Positions 21,985 to 32,204 of a DNA stretch of 64,000 bases are shown piece by piece (position 1 is the stretch's first letter; each line of letters opens with the position of its first letter). The notes beneath the pieces were generated by a model. That model was not told the DNA's origin. It made no database searches and saw nothing but the letters and a program-made list of their open reading frames with translations. The translations under genes and the position numbers were made by a program. The stretch comes from Knufia peltigerae (Eukaryota > Ascomycota > Eurotiomycetes > Chaetothyriales > Trichomeriaceae), in the NCBI GenBank assembly GCA_030247855.1, contig JAPDRN010000019.1:62001-126000 (forward strand), read 5' to 3'.

Positions 21985-23785
21985 ATGGAGGACCACATCA
22001 CCGCCAAACAAGAGGAGCACCATCCCACAAAGCTGGCATTCACTTCTATAGCGGCACCAGCTCCAGATGCGAGCGGCCAGTCAGCATCAGCTCCCTCCGA
22101 TCTGCAAGACTATGACCATGTCAGCGAGGGTCCTCCTGCCACGAAGAAAGAAGTCTTCTCATACTACGCTTACTACGCTGGCAACAATGGGATAGGGTCC
22201 TTCCAATAGTCAGTCATGCCATGCCCGAAGCTTCTTCTCGATGAGATATGCTGACCTTCCCTCTAGCTCGAATCTCCTATTTCAAAACCTGATCTATCAG
22301 GCAGGCTTCAACCCGAACGTATTGCCATTGGGAAGCTCCAGCTGCGATGTCGATCCGAATGCGCCGTGCCATGTCTTTTGGAATGGGGGCACAAAGCCCT
22401 ACAGTTCTGTCGTCTTGATCGCCTCTGGTCTCACCTTCCTATCCCAGGCCTTGGTCTTCATCGGAGTAGGAAGCTTGGCCGATTATGGCAATTGGAATCC
22501 TTGGGTCGTCCGAACCTTCTCAGTCATATGCTGGGCATTTGAATTCGGATTTCTCGGTGTCAGAAGAGCAGACCAATGGAGGACGTCGATGGCTCTTTAT
22601 ATCTTGAGCGGTAGGTCCACACCCCATATCTTTGTGCTCTTCCAGACTGATCATGCTCCAGCCATCACTTTCTGGGCATCCTATGTCTTCTTCAACGCGA
22701 TATTTCCCAAGCTCTCTCATGACCTGCCCGAAGTCCGCACTGCACATGATGACCTCCTGGAAGGCAAGATCAGTGAAAAGGTCTATGAACATAAGTGTTC
22801 CATGGCCCGCTCAAAGATCATGAACATGAGTTATGGCTGGAATAACGTCGGATTCACAGCCTGTGGTGCACTCTCACTTGCCGCACTGGCGGGCATCGGT
22901 GCGAATGACTCGGTCGCTCAAAACAATTGGGGCTATTCAGTATCGGTGGCTGTGTGTACCGGATTCTGGATAATCCTCGCCATCCCTTGGTTTTTGTGCG
23001 AGAAGAAACGTCCCGGGCCACCACTACCAGCAGGAGATAATTATCTGACCTTCGGATTCAAACAGACCTGGTTCGCAGCCAAGCAAGTCTGGACGCTGAA
23101 ACAGACCTTCTTCTACCTGATCGCATTCTTCTTGCTGGCGGATGGTATTGGCACCATCATCACTCTTGTCGCGATTGCACAGACCAAAGTGGTTGCCTTC
23201 TCTGCTACCCAGAACACTTATCTGATCATGGTTCAAGGAGGATCTTGTGTTGTTGGTGTTTTCGGCGCCTACTATGTCCAACGACTCTTCAACCTTCGAA
23301 CGAAAACCATGCTCCAGACCTGCAATATCGGATGCGTTCTCGTCGGACTATGGGGAATGATTGGAATTTGGACGACCAAGGTCGGCTATCACAACCTGTG
23401 GGAGTTTTGGTTTTTCAACGCGCAGTACGGCTTCACTATGGGTGCACAGTTTTCATATGGACAGGCGTTCATGGCGGAACTTGTGCCTCGTGGGAGGGAG
23501 TACATGTTCTTCAGCTTGCTAGGAATTGTCTCCAAGGGTTCTGCTTGGATTGGGCCCATTGTTTCCAGCGCCATTGTCGACGTGAATGGCAATGCATGGA
23601 CACCATTCCCATTTGTGGCTGCACTGGTGCTTGTGCCTACAATCGGGATATTCTTCATCAGCGAGTCCAAGAGTCGGGTCGAGTGCGCCAGGTACCTCGA
23701 AAAGGAAGCCACCGGTTTGCGGAAGCTAGACATCAACGCCGCGGACGTGAAAAAAATGACAGACTCGCTCACAGGTCAGGAATAG
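21985..23785 (+). CDS. Atg22-family MFS transporter
   Basis: Membrane transporter of the Atg22 branch of the major facilitator superfamily; the yeast member exports amino acids from the vacuole. Three exons (21985-22208, 22267-22610, 22662-23785) give 563 residues. The N-terminal 60 residues are hydrophilic. Then comes the family opening SYYAYYAGNNGIGSFQYSN, followed by about twelve hydrophobic segments, for example VVLIASGLTFLSQALVFIGV and FFYLIAFFLLADGIGTIITL. The second intron is 51 nt, in frame and stop-free, so the naive open frame reads through it with 17 extra residues. The start is an ATG in cgccATGg context. Its placement next to the hydantoinase gene suggests a shared substrate or product rather than general autophagy, but that is inference. 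Confidence 0.9.
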
Positions 23786-24346
23786 GTACAGATAGTGCGC
23801 CACTGTCATGCAGTTTTTCATCAGACATCGCATGGCACATTGCTATGATTTATCGCTATCTCTGCTCTAACGGAATTCGTTGCCATGAACAAACTCGAAT
23901 TGATTCATCTTTTCGCTATATAAGCGGTAGCAGAGATTCTAGAAATGGTGTCTTTTGTTTTATCGGTCCGAAATAGCAGTGGTGTAAAGATCAGGTCCCC
24001 GATAACTCTAGACCCTGGTAGCGGGCCAAAAATCACGTGAGCCTTCCTAAGATCACGTGTGTCTCCAGTAGCCTCGTGCCAAGGGTTGGCGAGGATAAAG
24101 CTTGGGGAGACGACGAGGAACTCGTCATAAGCAGGAAGTCCCGTCATCAATAACAATGGACATCCAGTGCTGGCCCCTACAGTCTCTGTCGAACATCCGA
24201 AGACGAGTGCAGCCATGTACTATGTGAGCCTTCAATGTTCGGAAAAAGATGGCGCCCGGAGCAGGCGTCAAGCCTCCCGTTCCGAGAACGAGAACCGGTC
24301 AGCATTACTACTTTCCGCTACGTGGTGAAGAAGATCCTCACTGACT
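23786..24346. promoter_or_regulatory. Upstream region of the Zn2Cys6 regulator with paired CACGTG boxes
   Basis: 561 nt between transporter stop and regulator start, both on the + strand. TCACGTGA (24033-24040, a perfect palindrome) and ATCACGTGT (24052-24060) lie 20 nt apart centre to centre, about two helical turns. Such pairs are typical of bHLH or bZIP binding sites. Binding is inferred only. Confidence 0.4.
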
Positions 24347-26218
24347 ATGCGTCAATGTACAGGCTGCTTGACTTGTAGACAGGGCAAGGTCAAATGTGAT
24401 GAAGAGAAACCGACCTGTCAACGGTGTCGGCGGCTGCATTTTGAATGCATGTGGGCTGTGCCGCCGCCTTCGCCGCACCCCCCAGGATCTGTGCGTGTAC
24501 CGCGAGGAGGGAGAATAGAATTGGCCGACGGAGGAGCCGTGGTCCAATCGTGCGGACCACTCAAACAACCATTTGTTGTCGAATTTCCGAAAGCAGATCG
24601 AGCGTCTCTGCCCTATCTTAGCCATTTCATTACCTTCTGCTCTCGATTTCTTGCCTACACCAATGACGGACAGGGTAATCCATTTCAGCAAGAGCTGGTC
24701 CCGCTTGCAGCTTCCTCTTCAGCTTTATTTCACTCAATGCTCGCCGTTGCTGCCGGTCACATGGCTCGGCTGGAACCGCGGCATACTCTCCCAGCAGTTC
24801 AGCATTACTCGACTGCTCTTCGAGAACTGAACATTGCCTTGTCCGAACCTACTCAACTGTCCTCAAATTCCACGCTCGGTGCATGCCTCTTGTTATGTGT
24901 TTATGAGGTAGGTAACAACATCTCATCATCCAGACTCAACTTACCAACAATACCCCATAGATATCCCATTCGGAAAAAAGCCTTTGGCTGCAGCATCTTC
25001 GAGGAGCACGGGATCTGATCATGTATCGAGGTGGTCCACGGACATCCGACTTCCTTTGCCGGTTCTTCTCGTTGCTGGACATATCTGGATCCTTGTCATC
25101 TGGTAGAGGCCCGTTGATACAAGGCAATTACTGGCTCGAAGTCGGCAAGCTGAGCTCCGTTTCCTTGAATCAATCACACCTGAACTGGCCATATTACGAC
25201 GATGGGTCTGTCATGGTCGACACGTTCCACGAATTAATGGTCTACATGGCGAACCTCTCGAAGCTCTCTGCCCTATCAATGACCAAATTCGGCCGACATA
25301 ATCCGCGTCTCATCCGAGACAAAGCCATGTCGATCCAACAAGGATTGCATCAATGGTGGACTTCACGGCCCACGGAACTGCGAGACCAAAGTAACGACTG
25401 GCGGTGCCAGCCCAGGTCAAAACCACTAACCGAGCCGGAGTTGCTGGAACAGGAGTCCTTCTCGAGTATTCGATCATGTAAGAATGCTTGTATCATCTAC
25501 CTTCAACACATCATCCACCCGACTGGCATACAACCTCAAGGATCAGAAGTTGCCCTCGCAGCCGAAAGCATTCTGGACATTGCCAGGAAGACGCCAGAAG
25601 GATTCGGTCTGGAAATGGGTCTACTCTGGGGCATGTTCATGGCTGGAGTTGCCATCTTCCATGACACCGAAGCAGAGGCTCTAATTCGCCGAAAATTAAG
25701 TTCAGATGCGAGCATCAGTATCTATGTGAGTATTAGATCAAGAGCAGTCTTGGAAGAGGCTAACAAGGGATCGCTTCTAGCATGCTGATCGAGGGCTGGA
25801 GTTATTGGAGATCCTCTGGGAAAGGCAACACCGACTCAATCTAAAACTTGATTGGAGGGAGCTCCAGAACGAAATGGGCGTGCAGGTGTACGTTATGACT
25901 CTGGACCCCTCCATGATCGATCTAGTAACTGATCAATTGTTCTCTCAGGTTCCTTCTCGCGTAGAACCCGTGCACCTTCTCAGTTTTGTGTTCCTGCGCT
26001 ATACCCTGCAAGTGGTAGCTCTCAGCGGCCGACGACTCTGTTTCCTACACAACGCCCTTATCAGCTTCATCCGCGACAATGGCATGCCTATCAGTGGTCA
26101 ATTAGACGATGACTTCGACCAAACCGCACTCCCATCTCCTCCACCTGCAGGTTTTTGGTCTCTAGAATCCAGAACTAAACCACGATGGTCGATATTATGC
26201 AAAGCGCCACGTAGATGA
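24347..26218 (+). CDS. Zn2Cys6 transcription factor
   Basis: Fungal binuclear zinc-cluster regulator, expected to be nuclear. Exons 24347-24907, 24961-25725 and 25781-26218 give 587 residues; a further in-frame intron (25886-25948, 63 nt) with good borders may shorten it to 566. The DNA-binding domain lies at the extreme N-terminus: CTGCLTCRQGKVKCDEE then CQRCRRLHFEC holds six cysteines in the canonical spacing. The central part (ALFHSMLAVAAGHMARL, LGACLLLCVYE) resembles the fungal-specific middle homology region. The C-terminus is uncertain: the last 60 or so residues are Pro/Asp-rich and run into the 3' end of a decayed transporter on the other strand, so the tail may be truncated. It is probably the local regulator of the hydantoinase-transporter pair. 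Confidence 0.82.
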
Positions 26219-27330
26219 GATCCATACGCCAGCCGCTGTGCGAACCGATCGTCGATATTGGCCACCACAGGCAGATCAGGACTATTGACTTACATGTTCT
26301 TGAATACCAATGCTGATGGTGTCGTGTGAGTGATGGTCCTGTAAAGTTGGCGAGCAGTGCCAGACTCAATCCTTTTGCTCGAATTGTTTTAGGGTGGATT
26401 TCCGAAGCCCAGACAAAAGCCGATGCATCGACACACTGCACGTTCGATCAGTACGACATATTCCAGACAAGAGCCGACTACTTACTTGGACCAACATGAT
26501 GTAGATGAAAGTGAAAAGAACGCTGGCGGAATCGCCGGCTTTATGGTCGGACCCAAGATATTCCCACCGAAGAAGGGCTTCGGCAAGGAGACAGCAAGCA
26601 AGGGCTGAAAAGCCGATGACTGCCGATGACTGCCGATGCCAATGTCAGCTAGAGCCTGAGAGCAGTGGAAGTCCTTCGTGCAGGCATCAAAGAAACGAAT
26701 TGGTTTGAAGAGACCTACGAAACAGAGCCCGACGGCCAACTTTGTCAACTATCAGCATGCTGACGAAGACGAAGACGGCCGTTTCCGGAGCTTGAAAAGA
26801 CGGGCTGCCAACAGTCAGAAAGGCGAGACTCGCGGGACAAGTTTTGGCCCGGGAAATCCTTGCCATACGTGGCCAGAGGCATGTCGCCGTCGATTCCCAG
26901 ATGTTTGGAAATCAAATCCAGGAAATTGGTGATGCCGAGGACCTGCTTTCGCATTAGTCGACTTCGCTCTCTTCGTGCAGCTTGCAATTGGTCAGACGTA
27001 CTCCTGTGGACTCGACGGCAAACCTGGAGACACTCAAGTCAGGATGATCGACACTACACGATTGTTGGATGCACTGACAGAAGGAACATGCCCGACAGCG
27101 AACGGGCTTCTTGAACATTTGAATGAACCTGGCTATTTCTTGATTGTCGGCCTCGACCTGTCGTACAATCTGGGTGAGTTCGGCAAGGGGACCGGCCTCT
27201 GTAGGGTGGGCAGGATCATGATACAGCTTGCGTAACACGTCGCGAGCTTGTTCGTGCTTACCCACCCAAACGAGATGTCGAGGTGACTCTGCACAGAACT
27301 CATTAAAATTTATGACCGCGGGATTCCAAT
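26175..27330 (-). pseudogene. Decayed sugar-porter family transporter
   Basis: Fragments of a sugar-porter MFS transporter lie in order on the minus strand but in different frames with stops between them. From the 5' side these are ESPRHLVWVGKHEQARDVL (near 27265), the loop EVEADNQEIARF-like segment (QVEADNQEIARFIQMFKKP), LGITNFLDLISKHLGIDGD (near 26940) and ASEIHPKTIRAKGLSL (near 26400), matching the usual PESPRWL, loop, TM7 and SEIFPT-IRAKG landmarks. The N-terminal six helices and the PETKG end are missing. A small tandem of gccgatgact sits inside (26613-26640). Frame breaks, missing parts and lost motifs argue for a relic rather than unusual splicing. Confidence 0.75.
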
Positions 27331-28293
27331 TTCAGAAATATACGATCGCTCCTGTGAGAGCAAGTACAAGCTATCCACAAAGTATAAGAGAGACCGTCAA
27401 GCAACGAAAGGAGGAGATGGACCTCTCTATCCGTGATCCGTAGCTCATGGCGGGACGACTTTCAAGAGCTGGGAGACATGGATCACAAAATCTCCATGGG
27501 GTCCCCACAAACATCAAGTTGATATAGCCTCGACGTTGCCGGCCCACGAGTATGGCGCCCGGTAGTAACAGTGTCGAAGCACATTTTCGAGACCTATCGT
27601 CACCGATTGAGGACTATATGCGGGCTATCATTCTTACTGCACCAAGTTTCTGACGCTAGAGAAAAGTCGTTGAGAAGACAAACCTGGGTTAACAACAACA
27701 AGAATAAGAACAACAATGGGATCGACTTTACATCTGAAAAACCAGATCGCCGTCGATACTCATCCAGATGTCATTGTTGCCTTGTCTAACATGCACATCT
27801 GTCTTTGCGTTAACTTCTTGCGCGATAGTAGGTATATATCTCTTCACCACGGGTACGGATGCTTGGTTGGTTGGTTGCAGCCTCATGGTGATCATCTCAA
27901 CTTTTCTTTCACTTCTCTGTTACCGCTTATTGCATTTCACTCATATGATACACGATGCAAGTTTGCCCGCTGCGTTCGGACAATCGCTCTTTCTGCAATT
28001 ACTCACAATAGACTGGGAATCTGGACATGGAAAGCCACAGCTACCGAGGGTCAGGGTCGCGTCCTTCGCCACTTCCGCCTCATCATCAAAACCAAAGAAG
28101 TCACGCATCCGCAACTTTGGGCCAGTCGGATTTCCAAGAAATCGACTTCATGAGGCGGCCAATACGTGGACTTACTAAAGAAGCAGCAGGCACGCGTCAT
28201 TGGTATGACCACACACACGGCTTGTAAGTGAGTCCATGGCAGCTGCCATGAATCAGAAATGAACTGAAGACAAGGTCATCATCGATTGAAGCA
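27331..28293. other. Intergenic, upstream of the 28294 gene
   Basis: Contains several overlapping short open frames, the longest (27716-28153, +) of 145 codons, with low-complexity or hydrophobic but unrecognisable translation. I do not support a gene. The left part may still include the lost 5' end of the transporter relic. Confidence 0.45.
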
Positions 28294-29640
28294 ATGCTGA
28301 CGGATGGCAGAAGCAATGACGACAGCACCCAGAGTGCCAGAGACCACCATCCGCCTCGCGAAGATAGAAACTTTCAAGACATGGCCCGGTCACACAAGCA
28401 CACGCCTCAAGCAAATGCAGCCAAAAGAAAGGTTCAAGGACGGAAAAAATCGAGAAACCACAACCGCTATCATCGTGGCGAGAACCCCACGTACGGCGGT
28501 GCTTATGCACAAGGCCCGGAGAACTACAGTCTGAGCCAGTCTTCGCGTCGTGCTACAACAGACCGGATGTCATCTGCTGCTCAACCTCGAAGCCATTCTC
28601 ACCGGGACACCTGGAACGCAGCATCAGGTCACGACCACCACTGGGAACAGGATACCGGATCGGGGCCGTGGGATGAGGATGCTGACCGTCGGATCAAGTC
28701 TACCTGGGGTTTCGCCGTTCTTGATGAAGATGACGAGCTCTGGGCGCTTGATTATCCCATCACCGAGACTCGTCGACCCGTACAACAGAGACTTGAGGCT
28801 ATGGCGGGGACCATGGCATTGCAGGATATTCAAGAATGTCATGAGCCAACACTTGTTGCGTCCCGACTTTTCCGTAACGTTGACGATAAGGAGTCTCTAT
28901 CCAACGTCAATACAACTCCACACTGGAATGCGGTCTATGAAGACCCGGTGTTCGCTTTGATTCCCACCGATGGAGAGATTACCAGTTTCGATGAACTGCA
29001 TGTGCGAAAGGAAGCTATGGCTGCGGAGGCTAGGCCCATGTACATCCGCAGACGCATCTTGCCAGAAGCCAGCCCACGAGAATCGTCGGACGAAGAAGAA
29101 GGCCTTGTTACGCCCTCCGTCACCAGTCCCTCAAGGCCGCCGTCTCAGCTCCCTACGACTGTAGAAGCAACTTCAGCTCAACGCACTGCTCCCAGACATC
29201 CGTGGCCCGTCTTGCTAAACTACGGCGACCCTTATGAACCCCCCGATCCAGCCGCCGACCCGCGCCAATCCAGAGCAGGTGGTTTACCTCAAGACCATGA
29301 TGATTGGCGGATGCAGATGAGAACCTGGCAAAGAGAATATGAACGTCAGCATCCAAACCAATTTCAGCGGCAGCAAGAGAACAAAACGAACGAAAAGGTC
29401 GGACGTCAAAACAATCCTCCTCCCCACGGACCTCGTGGATCGGGATCTTCTCATCATCGAGTCGATTTCCGCAGCTACAATGACCCTCGACAAGACAGTC
29501 GTCCAGGCCGGCAAGGGTCGCGACGAAATCGGCAAGGAAGGAAAAATAACAAACGAGGTCAGAAACAATCCCCTAAGAATCCAGAACAATATGTCACAGG
29601 CGAAGCAGGCGGTTCTGAAAAGCGGCGGAGGTTGAATTGA
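28294..29640 (+). CDS. Hypothetical disordered Arg/Gln/Asn-rich protein
   Basis: No family recognised. Single uninterrupted frame of 448 residues, rich in Arg, Gln, Asn, Pro and Ser. Only one segment looks foldable, around residues 140-220, with WGFAVLDEDDELWALDYPIT and MAGTMALQDIQECHEP. The last 120 residues are strongly basic and Gly/Asn/Gln-rich (RPGRQGSRRNRQGRKNNKRG) and end EKRRRLN, which resembles a nuclear or RNA-binding tail. An alternative start is the ATG at 28381 (MARSHKHTP). The length of the open frame and sustained codon bias argue for a gene; function cannot be stated. Confidence 0.6.
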   Translation: MLTDGRSNDDSTQSARDHHPPREDRNFQDMARSHKHTPQANAAKRKVQGRKKSRNHNRYHRGENPTYGGAYAQGPENYSLSQSSRRATTDRMSSAAQPRSHSHRDTWNAASGHDHHWEQDTGSGPWDEDADRRIKSTWGFAVLDEDDELWALDYPITETRRPVQQRLEAMAGTMALQDIQECHEPTLVASRLFRNVDDKESLSNVNTTPHWNAVYEDPVFALIPTDGEITSFDELHVRKEAMAAEARPMYIRRRILPEASPRESSDEEEGLVTPSVTSPSRPPSQLPTTVEATSAQRTAPRHPWPVLLNYGDPYEPPDPAADPRQSRAGGLPQDHDDWRMQMRTWQREYERQHPNQFQRQQENKTNEKVGRQNNPPPHGPRGSGSSHHRVDFRSYNDPRQDSRPGRQGSRRNRQGRKNNKRGQKQSPKNPEQYVTGEAGGSEKRRRLN

Positions 29641-30076
29641 GAAATGTGACATGTAGAATGGCGCTCGATAGGCTCCGAGGAGACTTGGCGTGAGTCCGTT
29701 CGCTTTCAGTAGCAGCAGACGACCACCCTTGCTGGACCTCTAGGGGGCGGTAGGGTCGCTGCATGGGGTCGACGTGTGGAAGCGTTAGCTAGTCACGATT
29801 TGTTTCGGCAAAGATGAGATATCGAAATGCAAAGAGTATCATAAAGCCTTTTTTGTTCTTCTAGTCATCCATATGTTTGTTCTATGTGGTTTTTTTAACA
29901 TGTGTAGATTCTGCCGCGAAGACCGACCGATGGATGAAGAGGGGCCGACCAATCCGAAGCCAAGTTTACTCGTAGAGCAAAGTTGGAAAAGACATCCTTT
30001 CAAGGTCAGAGAAAAGGTGATCGCTGTCCGCGGCCATCTTGACTTGTCACATTTTGGGCAAGGAAAGTTTTTCCAG
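29641..30076. other. Intergenic, convergent 3' flanks
   Basis: Between convergent stops of the disordered-protein gene and the dehydrogenase. Nothing recognised apart from T-rich runs near 29850-29900. Confidence 0.6.
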
Positions 30077-31418
30077 TCATGATTTTCGGTGCATAATGGT
30101 CGCCGAAGCCTATGTCCCCGGTTATATAGAAACCAGTTGTCAGCGGATCCATGGTCAAAAGAATGGCAAGGACTTTCTTCTTCGTTGGCACCAATGGAAA
30201 ATGTAGGTGACATACCTGGTGGTTGGGGAAAACCAAACTATCGGCCAACACGACGTTCTCTCGTCGGCCGGCGGCGAAGACGACGATCTCCGCAATGTCG
30301 TCCGGTGTCAGGGCCTCGACACCCTTGTAGACCGCATCGGCCTTGGCCTTGTCACCATAGAATCGGACGACCGAGAATTCCTACATACACACACACACAC
30401 AGAAAAGTATTAGCTTTGCTTGCCTTTTCCTTTGTTGTCATACTCGTATGTGATGGTTCGTTTTCCTTTTTTTTTTCGAGCAGGATGTGACCATGTGTGT
30501 CCCGTCCAGTATAGGAAAGGAAGGGAAAGGAGGGAACGCGAGGGGGGTCCAAGAAGGAAAAAGGTCACGTACAGTCTCAACCTGACCAGGGTCGATCTCG
30601 ATGACACGAACGCGGGAAGCGATCAGTTCCCGTCTCAGGGCTTCGGTAAAGGACCTCACGGCGGCTTTCGTGGCGCAATAGATGCTTCCACCGGCGTAAC
30701 CCTCTCGGCCGGCGATGCTGCCGATGTTGATGATGTCGCCGCTGCCGCCGTCCTGGCCTCCGTTCTTTTTCAAAAAGATGGGCATCACGGCCTGGGTCAT
30801 GTTGATCAGACCCGTCACGTTGGTGGCGAACATGACCTCCATGTCTTCGGCCTTGATGTCCGGGGCTCGGTCCATTCCCCGGACCAGGCCGGCGTTGTTG
30901 ACCAAGACGTCAATGTCTCTGAACTCGGCCGGCAGGTTGGGCACGAACCGCTCGACTTCCTCCGGCTTCGAAATGTCGAGTTGGACGGGCAACACCTTGA
31001 CCCCGTCACCGACCTCCTTGGCGATCTCGGCCGCGACCGTCTTCAGCGTGTCGATGCGCCTGGCCGTGATGATGACCTTGAGGCTCTTTGGGCTGGTCCG
31101 GGCGAATTCCTGGGCGACCGACTTGCCGATCCCAGAACTGGCTCCCGTCACCAGGACCGTCTTGCCCTCGAGGCGTTTGGACATGGCAGAGAGAGACATT
31201 TTTTGGTGTGAGGTCTGTGAGAATTGTCTTCCTTGCCGTTGTCGGGGTGCGGCGCGGAACGCAGACTGCGGTGGTGGGAGCAGGGAGAGGTGGTGCGGGG
31301 AAGAAGAAGATCTCAGTATCGGTCGAGGTCTAGCAGAGGCAGCGCTGAATAGGCGGACGGATCTACCAGCGGCGCGAGAGATGTTGGTGACAGTAGATGA
31401 AGGGAGGTAGGTAGGCAT
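30077..31418 (-). CDS. NADP-type short-chain dehydrogenase with mitochondrial-like leader
   Basis: Classical SDR close to the YMR226C/YdfG (serine 3-dehydrogenase, NADP-dependent hydroxy-acid dehydrogenase) group. Three exons (31418-30573, 30380-30216, 30109-30077) give 347 residues; the tiny last exon encodes ASATIMHRKS. The Rossmann motif is TGASSGIGKS, followed by NNAG, and the catalytic triad is Ser in INIGSIAGREG with YCATK (Tyr and Lys). Before the SDR core lie about 73 Arg/Ser-rich residues with almost no acids (AGRSVRLFSAASARPRP), a mitochondrial targeting pattern. An internal ATG at 31199 (MSLSAMSKRLEGK) would give a leaderless 274-residue form like the cytosolic family members. The first intron (192 nt) has a TG dinucleotide run directly before its 3' splice site. 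Confidence 0.92.
30387..30401. repeat. (AC)n microsatellite in the dehydrogenase intron
   Basis: About seven AC units (TG on the coding strand) immediately upstream of the 3' splice site of the first dehydrogenase intron, in place of a normal polypyrimidine tract. Confidence 0.85.
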
Positions 31419-32204
31419 GTACAGCACAGGAGAAAGAAAAAAAATCTGTGGCAGTGGGGAGTAGTTGGCAAAAGATGCGACACAGTAAGATACTTGTAGC
31501 TTTAGTCACTTGTTTTGTGAGGGACAGAAAGCGTTATCACTATTTGACTCCGTTTTGGGGTTTTAACGGGGTTCGGAGCGAGGCACACAAAGCCCAAGCT
31601 TCTCCAACAACTCCGTGGGCATTTATCCGGTCGACGGCAACATATCCGTCTGCTTACCATTTGAGTCCTCAGAGGATGTACTCTGTATTCCGAGCTATCT
31701 TCGGACATCTTATGTACTTACTTACCCAACTACCTACCTACCTACCTATACACACACTTCTGTAGGCGCAGGAAATACCCCATATATATGGAAGAAGAAA
31801 ATATAGGTACTGTGGTATAGACGAATCACCCTCGGCATTGTTCAGTATATATCATCGTTCTTTTTTTGGTCTCTTGCGCCTTCTCAGTAATAGATATCCC
31901 CCTTTGCCCTCTGATACTAGACTTGGGCGCCGTCATATTAATCCATAGCCATGGCATGAAACTCGTAACCTATTGCGTGATCTCGTAGCTTTGAGCAAAA
32001 TGTGGACTTCCCCCATCAGGTACCACGTGCAGCAGTATCAATCAAGCCCCAAACAGTGAGCACGGGTTTCTCGCAAACACCAGAGCTCTGAAAGCCAGAC
32101 ACAATGCCGCCACCATTCCGAGTTTGTCAACCATATAAACACCACATATATACTGGCCATTGGGAGAAGATGACAGACTTGAAAAACGGACCCCCCATAG
32201 GTCT
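31419..32204. other. Intergenic, upstream of the dehydrogenase
   Basis: Holds the dehydrogenase promoter and the 3' flank of the RasGEF gene. A (TACC)4-5 tetranucleotide run lies at 31731-31748. No gene supported. Confidence 0.55.
31731..31748. repeat. (TACC)n microsatellite
   Basis: Four and a half perfect TACC units, followed by tatacacacac. A related ggtaggtagg run occurs at about 31404-31415 just upstream of the dehydrogenase start. Confidence 0.85.

Noticed and set aside
27716..28153. 145-codon plus-strand frame
   Set aside because: Overlaps another frame of similar length, no domain, no good start context; treated as chance.
30420..31211. 263-codon plus-strand open frame
   Set aside because: It is the antisense of the dehydrogenase coding exon, whose Rossmann and YxxxK motifs are clear; the antisense translation is Gly/Asp-rich with no domain.
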